Positions 58,785 to 64,000 of a DNA stretch of 64,000 bases are shown in pieces. The translations under genes and the position numbers were made by a program. Under the pieces are notes generated by a model. The model was not told where the DNA came from. It did no database searches and saw nothing but the letters and a program-made list of their open reading frames with translations. This DNA is from Streptomyces klenkii (GTDB lineage Bacteria > Actinomycetota > Actinomycetes > Streptomycetales > Streptomycetaceae). The stretch is from the NCBI RefSeq assembly GCF_003626645.1, contig NZ_RBAM01000013.1, positions 62,001 through 126,000 of the forward strand, in the 5' to 3' direction. Positions within the stretch are counted from its first letter, which is position 1. Every line of letters starts with the position of its first letter.

Positions 58785-60194
58785 CTACCCCGCGTCCTTC
58801 TCCCCCGTGGCAGCGGCATCCGTGGCGGCGTCGTAGCTGCTCGTTCCCTCGTCCAGCAGGGGTTCCTGCGTCTTGAGGTGGGCCGGGGCCAGGGCGCGCA
58901 GGACGTGGTAGCCGGAGAGGACGACGATCGTGCCCAGGGCGATGCCGCTGAGCTCGAAGTTGGAGCTGATCTTCAGGCTGACGCCGCCGATGCCGATGAT
59001 GACGCCGGCCGCGACGGGCACGAGGTTCAGCGGGTTGCGCAGGTCGACCTTGTTGTGGACCCAGATCTGCGCGCCGAGCAGGCCGATCATGCCGTAGAGG
59101 ATGACGGTGATGCCGCCGAGCACGCCGCCGGGGATCGCGGCGACGACGGCGCCGAACTTCGGGCAGACGCCGAAGAGCAGGGCGAAGCAGGCCGCGGCCC
59201 AGTAGGCGGCGGTGGAGTAGACGCGGGTGGCCGCCATGACGCCGATGTTCTCGGAGTACGTGGTGTTGGCGGGGCCGCCGACGGCGGTGGAGAGCATGGT
59301 CGCGAAGCCGTCCGCGGAGATCGCCGTGCCCAGCTGGTCGTCCAGCCGGTCGCCGGTCATCTCGCCGACGGCCTTGACGTGGCCCGCGTTCTCGGCGATG
59401 AGCGCGATGACGACGGGCAGCGCCACCAGGGCGGCGGACCAGCCGAAGCTCGGCGCGTGCAGCGACGGCAGGCCGATCCAGTCGGCCTTGGAGACGCCGG
59501 ACAGGTCCAGGCGCCAGTGGTCGACCGCCTCGGCCCCGCCGTTCACCGAGTGGATCTTCCCGAAGAGGCGGTCGAAGAGCCAGGAGACCGCGTAGCCGAA
59601 GAGCAGCCCGAGGAAGATCGCGACGCGCGACCAGAAGCCGCGCAGGCACACCACGGCGAGGCCGGTGAAGAGCATCGTCAGCAGCGCCGTCCACTGGTCC
59701 TGCGGCCAGTACGTACGGGCCGTGACCGGCGCCAGGTTGAAGCCGATCAGCATGACCACGGCGCCGGTGACCACGGGCGGCATCGCCGCGTGGATGATGC
59801 GCGCCCCGAACTTCTGCACGACCAGGCCGCTGAGCAGGAGCGCCACGCCGACCACGAAGATCGCGCCGGTGACGGCCGCGCTGCCGCCGCCCTGCGCCCG
59901 GATGATCGCGGCGACGCCGACGAAGGAGAGGCTGCACCCCAGGTAGCTGGGCACCCGGCCGCGGGTCGCGAGGAGGAACAGGATCGTGGCGACGCCCGAC
60001 ATCATGATCGCGAGGTTCGGGTCCAGGCCCATGAGGACCGGGGCGACGAACGAGGCGCCGAACATCGCGACCACGTGCTGGGCGCCGAGTCCGGCGGTGC
60101 GCGGCCACGAGAGCCGCTCGTCCGGCCGGACGACGGCGCCCGGGGCGGGGGTACGCCCGTCACCGTGCAGGGTCCAGCGCACGCCGAGGCCCAT
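58785..60194 (-). CDS. Uracil-xanthine (NCS2/NAT) permease
   Basis: 469 residues. About 12-14 hydrophobic segments; AQHVVAMFGASFVAPVLMGL, LIAENAGHVKAVGEMTG and STAVGGPANTTYSENIGVMAATRV (the NAT signature region with the conserved TTYSENIG) mark the UraA/PyrP group. It imports uracil or a related base with protons. The C-terminus is an acidic tail. GGGAG lies before ATG 60194. Monocistronic and divergent from the Asp/His-rich secreted protein. Confidence 0.94.
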   Translation of the reverse strand: MGLGVRWTLHGDGRTPAPGAVVRPDERLSWPRTAGLGAQHVVAMFGASFVAPVLMGLDPNLAIMMSGVATILFLLATRGRVPSYLGCSLSFVGVAAIIRAQGGGSAAVTGAIFVVGVALLLSGLVVQKFGARIIHAAMPPVVTGAVVMLIGFNLAPVTARTYWPQDQWTALLTMLFTGLAVVCLRGFWSRVAIFLGLLFGYAVSWLFDRLFGKIHSVNGGAEAVDHWRLDLSGVSKADWIGLPSLHAPSFGWSAALVALPVVIALIAENAGHVKAVGEMTGDRLDDQLGTAISADGFATMLSTAVGGPANTTYSENIGVMAATRVYSTAAYWAAACFALLFGVCPKFGAVVAAIPGGVLGGITVILYGMIGLLGAQIWVHNKVDLRNPLNLVPVAAGVIIGIGGVSLKISSNFELSGIALGTIVVLSGYHVLRALAPAHLKTQEPLLDEGTSSYDAATDAAATGEKDAG

Positions 60195-60430
60195 GGATGC
60201 TCCCGAAAGGTCGAGTGGGGGGTGATCCGGTTCATGCTAAGCCGGGCCGGACGGTGCTCCGGTCCATCTCCCGGGGCGGTGGGCCACGGGCCGGCCGCCG
60301 GGCCGCGGGGTGTGCTGCAACCGGCGCAATTGATCGCCCGTAGGACTGTATGACCGGCTTCTCGTGCTGTTCTCCTCGCCCCACACGGTATCGGTGCCAT
60401 TGTCCGATTCCTGCAACTCAGGAGACACAT

Positions 60431-60886
60431 ATGCGTAAGCTCGCCGGCCGCGCAGCGGCCGCTGCCGTCATCGCCGCCGTCGCCATCGTCCCGGCCGCCG
60501 GGATGGCACAGGCCGCCCCCGCCATGCCGGCGGTCCAGGCCTGGGACCACGACCGCGACGACGACGACCACGGGCGCGACCACGGCCGTGACCACGGACG
60601 CGACCACGGCCGCGACCGTGACTGCGACCACGGTCGCGACCACGACCACGGCCGCGGCCACCACCACGGCGGTGGCTGGGGCCACCACGACCGCGACGAC
60701 TGCGACCACGGCTGGGGTTGGGACGACTGGGGCTGGGGCGGCGGCTGGGGCTGGGGCGGCGGCCACCGCGGCGGCCACGGCGGCTGGGGCTGGGACGACT
60801 GCAACCGCAGCTGCGGCTGGGGCCACCACGGTGGCTGGGGCGGCGGCTGGGGCGGCGGCTGGGGTCTCCTCGGCGGCATCCTCTAA
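60431..60886 (+). CDS. Secreted Asp/His-rich and Gly/Trp-rich repeat protein
   Basis: 151 residues. The signal peptide MRKLAGRAAAAAVIAAVAIV is cut near AQA-A (~33). The mature part has a DHGRDHGRDHGRDRDCDHGRDHDHGRGHHHGGG stretch written here as repeated DHGR units (~50-85), then repeats of WGWGGG, HRGGHGG and GWGGG to the end. Four cysteines (DCDHG, DDCDHG, DDCNRSCG) lie between. The His/Asp units look able to bind metal ions; the Gly/Trp tail is sticky and matrix-like. AGGAG is ~6 bases before ATG 60431. No family is recognised. Confidence 0.8.
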   Translation: MRKLAGRAAAAAVIAAVAIVPAAGMAQAAPAMPAVQAWDHDRDDDDHGRDHGRDHGRDHGRDRDCDHGRDHDHGRGHHHGGGWGHHDRDDCDHGWGWDDWGWGGGWGWGGGHRGGHGGWGWDDCNRSCGWGHHGGWGGGWGGGWGLLGGIL

Positions 60887-60929
60887 CCGCAGCAGTAGCG
60901 CAACACAACCACGGCACGGGCTGTGGCGA

Positions 60930-60947
60930 CGGACCCTCACGGGTCCG
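60930..60947 (+). terminator. Hairpin after the secreted repeat protein
   Basis: CGGACCC and GGGTCCG pair around TCAC, 44 bp after the stop at 60886. It is a short stem with no U-tract. Confidence 0.5.
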
Positions 60948-61012
60948 CCGCCCGGCCCGTCCGGCGTTTTGCCCTTCCGGCGGATCGCTATGAACGTGCG
61001 GGTGCGGTGCCC

Positions 61013-61036
61013 GCGGATTCCGCCGGACCCTCGCCG
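61013..61036. repeat. Dispersed intergenic repeat, copy 2
   Basis: Near-identical to 58671-58696 and followed by TTGCGGCGGGG. It lies in the convergent gap between the secreted repeat protein and the MFS gene, where it may terminate transcription from both sides. Confidence 0.6.
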
Positions 61037-61087
61037 TCGCCGGTACCTCGCCGTTGCGGCGGGGAGGTTTCCGGATCGGATCCGGGC

Positions 61088-62305
61088 TCACTCCGTCTTC
61101 GACGGCTCCCGCGCCGGCGCGGGCGCCGCCGTCCGTTCCGGCGTGCGCAGCACCCCCGCTCCCACCACCAGGCCCGCCGCCAGGGCCGTCACCAGGCCGA
61201 AGGACGCCACGAGCGAGCCGGCCCGGGCGATCTGTCCGATGGCCGCCGGGGCGACGAGCCCCGACGTGTAGGTGATCGTCGCGACGCCCGCGATGGCCTG
61301 GCTCGGCGCCGGCCCGCTGCGCCCCGCCACCGCGAACGCCAGCGGGACGACGACGGCGACGCCCACCCCGATGAGGGCGAACCCGGCGATCGCGGACGGC
61401 GCGCCCCGCGCCGTGACCACCAGCAGCCCGCCGGCCGCGGCCAGCACCCCGCTCGCGCGCACGGTCCGTACGGGCCCGAAGCGCCGCACGGCCGGGTCGC
61501 CCGCGAACCGGGCGAGGGCCATCGTGCACGTGAAGGCCGTGGTGCAGGCCGCGGCCACGCCCGGATCGGAGCCGACGACGTCCCGGAGGTAGACCGCCGA
61601 CCAGTCCAGGCTCGCGCCCTCGGCGAAGACCGCGCAGAAGCCCACGGCGCCGATGACCAGCGCCGCGCGCGGCGGCAGCGTGAACCGGGGCGGCGGGTGC
61701 TCGTCGCCGGCGGCGCGCAGGTCGAGGACCCAGTGGCAGGCCGCCGCGCCCAGCACGGCCAGCACGGCGGCCGCACAGCCCAGGTGGACCCGGGCGTCGA
61801 GGTCCGCGTGCGCGGCGAGCGTGCCGGCGGCCGACCCCGCGAGCGTGCCCGCGCTCCACATCCCGTGCAGGCCCGACATGATCGAGCGGCCCAGCCGTTC
61901 CTCGGTCTCCACGCCGAGCGCGTTCATGGCGACGTCCGCTATGCCGGCCGTCGCGCCGTAGACGGCGAGCGCCCCGCAGAGCGCGGGCAGCCCCGGCGCC
62001 GGGGCGGGCAGTGCCAGGGAGGCGCACCACAGCACCAGGAGCAGGCGGAGCGCGGCCCGGGAGCCGAGGCGGTGGCTGATTCGGCCTGCGAGCGGCATGG
62101 CGCACGCGGAGCCGACGGCGGGGAGGACGAGCGCGAGGCCCAGCGCCCCGGAGCCGAGGTCCAGGTGGCTCTGGATCCAGGGGATGCGGGTGGCGAAGCT
62201 GCCGGTGACCGCGCCGTGCACGGCGAACACCGCGGCCACGGCGTACCGTGCCCGGCGCAGCCGGCCGTCGTCGGTGCGGCCCGTGTCCCGTTCTCCGGCA
62301 CCCAT
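61088..62305 (-). CDS. MFS transporter (YbjJ/FucP-like)
   Basis: 405 residues with ~12 hydrophobic segments. VAAVFAVHGAVTGSFATRIPWIQSHLDL and LGLALVLPAVGSACAMPLAGRISHRLGSR match the subgroup of sugar-type or uncharacterised MFS proteins, and DVAMNALGVETEERLGRSIMSGLHGMWSAG is typical of it. The substrate is unknown. AGGA precedes ATG 62305. Convergent with the secreted repeat protein. Confidence 0.88.
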   Translation of the reverse strand: MGAGERDTGRTDDGRLRRARYAVAAVFAVHGAVTGSFATRIPWIQSHLDLGSGALGLALVLPAVGSACAMPLAGRISHRLGSRAALRLLLVLWCASLALPAPAPGLPALCGALAVYGATAGIADVAMNALGVETEERLGRSIMSGLHGMWSAGTLAGSAAGTLAAHADLDARVHLGCAAAVLAVLGAAACHWVLDLRAAGDEHPPPRFTLPPRAALVIGAVGFCAVFAEGASLDWSAVYLRDVVGSDPGVAAACTTAFTCTMALARFAGDPAVRRFGPVRTVRASGVLAAAGGLLVVTARGAPSAIAGFALIGVGVAVVVPLAFAVAGRSGPAPSQAIAGVATITYTSGLVAPAAIGQIARAGSLVASFGLVTALAAGLVVGAGVLRTPERTAAPAPAREPSKTE

Positions 62306-62381
62306 GGGCCGACATCCTTCCGGACGGGGCCCGCGCGGGTCGACCCTCGCGCGGGCCCGGTCGGCCGTGCACGGCCGGGTA

Positions 62382-64000
62382 TCAGCAGGCGCCCTGGTCC
62401 TGCCACACCCCCCATTCGCCGGTGGTGCCGGGCTCGTCGCCCTGGGTCCACCACTTGGCCTTCCAGGAGCGGGACTTCCACGCGACGCCGGCGCCGCCGT
62501 TGTAGACGGCCGCCTTGTCCCACTGCGGTGCGGTGCAGGTGCCGCCGGTCGGTTTGCCGGTGGGGGTGCCGGTCGGCGTGCCCGTCGGGGTGGAGGTGCT
62601 GCCGCCGGGGTCGACGACGGTCGTGCCGCGGGCGAGGTCGCCGGCGAGGGCGTACGTCTTCCCGCCGAAGGTCACGCTCCAGTTCGAGGGGGTGGCCGCG
62701 GGCAGGTAGTAGACGTAGTCGAGGTCCGCGGAGGCGCCGGGGGCGAGCGGCTGGGAGGCCGGGAGCTTCACGGAGACCCGGTTGTAGTCGCCCTTGAGGC
62801 CGCCGATGTTGTTCCCGGCGGTGTGGTCGCTGCGGATGACCTTGAGTCCCCAGCCCGACTGGTCCTTGGCGTTGCCGGGCGCGGAGTTGCCGTAGTCGAA
62901 CTGGAATTCCGTGCCGCCGGGCAGGGTGGCCCTGGTCCGGTTCGTGATGTGGATCTTCGGGTTGATGGGGTAGTTGCTGTCGCCGAGCGGGAAGTTCGTG
63001 AGGCTCACGTCGATGTCGAGCGCCTGTGCGGGCAGGTCGGTCGTCGCGCGCCGGGCCCCGTAGGCGGGCGCGCCCTTGAACGCGTCGTCCATCGCGGTGG
63101 TGAGCGTGCTGCCGGGCTCGTACTGGCCCTTGGCGGCGTTCCAGCCGTAGTCGCCGGCGAGTTCCCAGATCATGGTGCCGCCGAGGCCCTTGTCGACGAC
63201 GTACTGGGCCTTGGCCTTGACCGACTGCTCGTCCTCGGTGGAGAGGAAGACCTTCTTCTCGGCGTTCCAGAGCCAGGGCGCGGTGAGCGTGGCGTCGTAG
63301 GTGCGGACGTAGGTGCCGGTCAGCTTGGTGCCGGCCGGGAAGCCGTACTGCGCGGCATAGTCTCCGACGACGCCCTTCTCCAGGTTCTTCGCGTGCCACA
63401 TCGGGTTGGAGCCGGCCGGGGACTCCTTGCCGTCGTCGTCCTTGTCGTGCCAGAGGTTGTCGATGCCGACGGCGCCGTCGCCGCAGGTGGTGAGGCCGGA
63501 CCCGGCCGGGCACGAGGTGGTCTTCGCCGTGCCCCACAGGCCGTTCGTGCCGCCGGTGACGTTCTTCCAGCCGCGGGTGTAGTACGGCAGGCCGAGGTTG
63601 ATGCGGCCCGGGGGCAGGGACCCGCGGAAGTAGTGGTACGCCCAGTCGCCGTTGAGGTAGCCGATGCCGCCGTACTGGGCGGTGGTGTAGACGCCCCACT
63701 TGGCGAGTTCGGCGTCCTTTCCGTCGTCGTAGAGCGCGGCATTGGGCCCGACGAATTCGTTCCAGGCGCCGTGCAGGTCGTACGACATCACGTTCACGTA
63801 ATCCAGGTATTGCGTGGCCTGGTACGTCTCCATTCCGCGCAGCAGATATCCGGAGGAGGGCGCGGCGACGGAGAGGAGGTAGTGCTTTCCGTCGGCCGAC
63901 CCGGCCTTGTCGAGCTTTTCCCGGAGCGTCTTCATGAGGGCCGCGTAGCCCTTGTTGAGTCCGCCGCGCCGGGCGTTGGCGAGGGCCCAGTCCTTGGGGT
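62382..64000 (-). CDS. GH18 chitinase with C-terminal CBM5/12 module (5' end outside window)
   Basis: At least 539 residues are in the window; the frame stays open to the edge. The barrel shows LDYVNVMSYDLHGAWNEFVGPNAAL, RINLGLPYYTRGWKNV and GLGGTMIWELAGDYGW, with the catalytic DxxDxDxE strand lying beyond the edge. Then come a ~150-residue beta domain with ADLDYVYYLPAATPSNWSVTFGGK (CBM2/fibronectin-like), a linker of GTPTGTPTG repeats, and a C-terminal CBM5/12: CTAPQWDKAAVYNGGAGVAWKSRSWKAKWWTQGDEPG. This is a secreted multimodular chitinase, different in layout from the one at position 1. Confidence 0.95.
   Translation of the reverse strand, partial: PKDWALANARRGGLNKGYAALMKTLREKLDKAGSADGKHYLLSVAAPSSGYLLRGMETYQATQYLDYVNVMSYDLHGAWNEFVGPNAALYDDGKDAELAKWGVYTTAQYGGIGYLNGDWAYHYFRGSLPPGRINLGLPYYTRGWKNVTGGTNGLWGTAKTTSCPAGSGLTTCGDGAVGIDNLWHDKDDDGKESPAGSNPMWHAKNLEKGVVGDYAAQYGFPAGTKLTGTYVRTYDATLTAPWLWNAEKKVFLSTEDEQSVKAKAQYVVDKGLGGTMIWELAGDYGWNAAKGQYEPGSTLTTAMDDAFKGAPAYGARRATTDLPAQALDIDVSLTNFPLGDSNYPINPKIHITNRTRATLPGGTEFQFDYGNSAPGNAKDQSGWGLKVIRSDHTAGNNIGGLKGDYNRVSVKLPASQPLAPGASADLDYVYYLPAATPSNWSVTFGGKTYALAGDLARGTTVVDPGGSTSTPTGTPTGTPTGKPTGGTCTAPQWDKAAVYNGGAGVAWKSRSWKAKWWTQGDEPGTTGEWGVWQDQGAC

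Noticed and set aside
1..64000. The two flanking chitinases considered as ends of a duplicated segment
   Set aside because: They differ in sequence, domain layout and orientation; Streptomyces carries many unrelated GH18 genes.

Overview
This window is chromosomal DNA of a high-GC actinomycete, almost certainly Streptomyces or a close relative. The evidence is strong G/C bias at third codon positions, many GTG starts with purine-rich ribosome sites, GH18 chitinases at both ends, an ECF sigma factor beside a zinc-finger mini protein, a SAV2177-type methyltransferase, PAS-GGDEF-EAL signalling proteins and a Tat-type secreted C39-like protein. No rRNA, tRNA, CRISPR array, insertion sequence or intact prophage was found.

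Layout, 1-30 kb. At 1-8 kb are the 3' end of a chitinase, a FecB-FecCD-FecE type iron/siderophore uptake operon (minus strand), a PIG-L deacetylase, a SpoIIE-type membrane phosphatase, a DhaL-DhaM fusion without a neighbouring DhaK, and a secreted lipase. At 8.3-16 kb is a locus with a copper theme: an isocyanide synthase plus P450 pair, divergent from a Met-rich membrane peptide, a CopA ATPase and a PCu(A)C-like chaperone, followed by an ECF sigma factor, a very short zinc-finger protein and a Met/His-rich membrane protein. At 16-19.6 kb are a holin-like protein, a GAF regulator and an aldehyde dehydrogenase. At 19.6-23.2 kb are two adjacent NHL-repeat proteins without export signals. At 23.3-27.5 kb are a UDP-GlcNAc 2-epimerase, a membrane glycosyltransferase and signal peptidase I. 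At 27.7-30.9 kb are small proteins: one Lsr2-like, one secreted cysteine-rich, and a three-gene cassette resembling a type VII secretion substrate set.

The centrepiece is 30.9-46.2 kb: thirteen minus-strand genes, most overlapping by 4 bp, read from one consensus-like promoter at 46388-46416. In transcription order they encode an isopropylmalate-synthase paralogue, a MaoC-type hydratase, an Fe(II)/2OG oxygenase, a CitE/HpcH-type lyase, an oxygenase-esterase fusion, an alpha-oxoamine synthase, an ornithine-cyclodeaminase/mu-crystallin family protein, an Xaa-Pro aminopeptidase, an AtzG-like protein, an amidase, a SAM methyltransferase, an MFS exporter and an ATP-grasp ligase. There is no NRPS, PKS or RiPP core. 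Together, keto-acid elongation, malyl-CoA-type chemistry, dehydration, PLP-dependent decarboxylative condensation and ATP-grasp ligation suggest a ketomethylene pseudopeptide of the arphamenine/ketomemicin kind. That product class is an inference.

At 46.7-64 kb are a PQQ-repeat membrane protein, a GGDEF protein, a DUF779 protein, a PAS-GGDEF-EAL protein coupled to a methyltransferase, a GNAT acetyltransferase, the C39-like protein, a uridine-kinase-like enzyme, a candidate small RNA, an EccA-like AAA+ ATPase, a nucleobase permease, an Asp/His- and Gly/Trp-rich secreted protein, an MFS transporter and the 3' part of a second chitinase.
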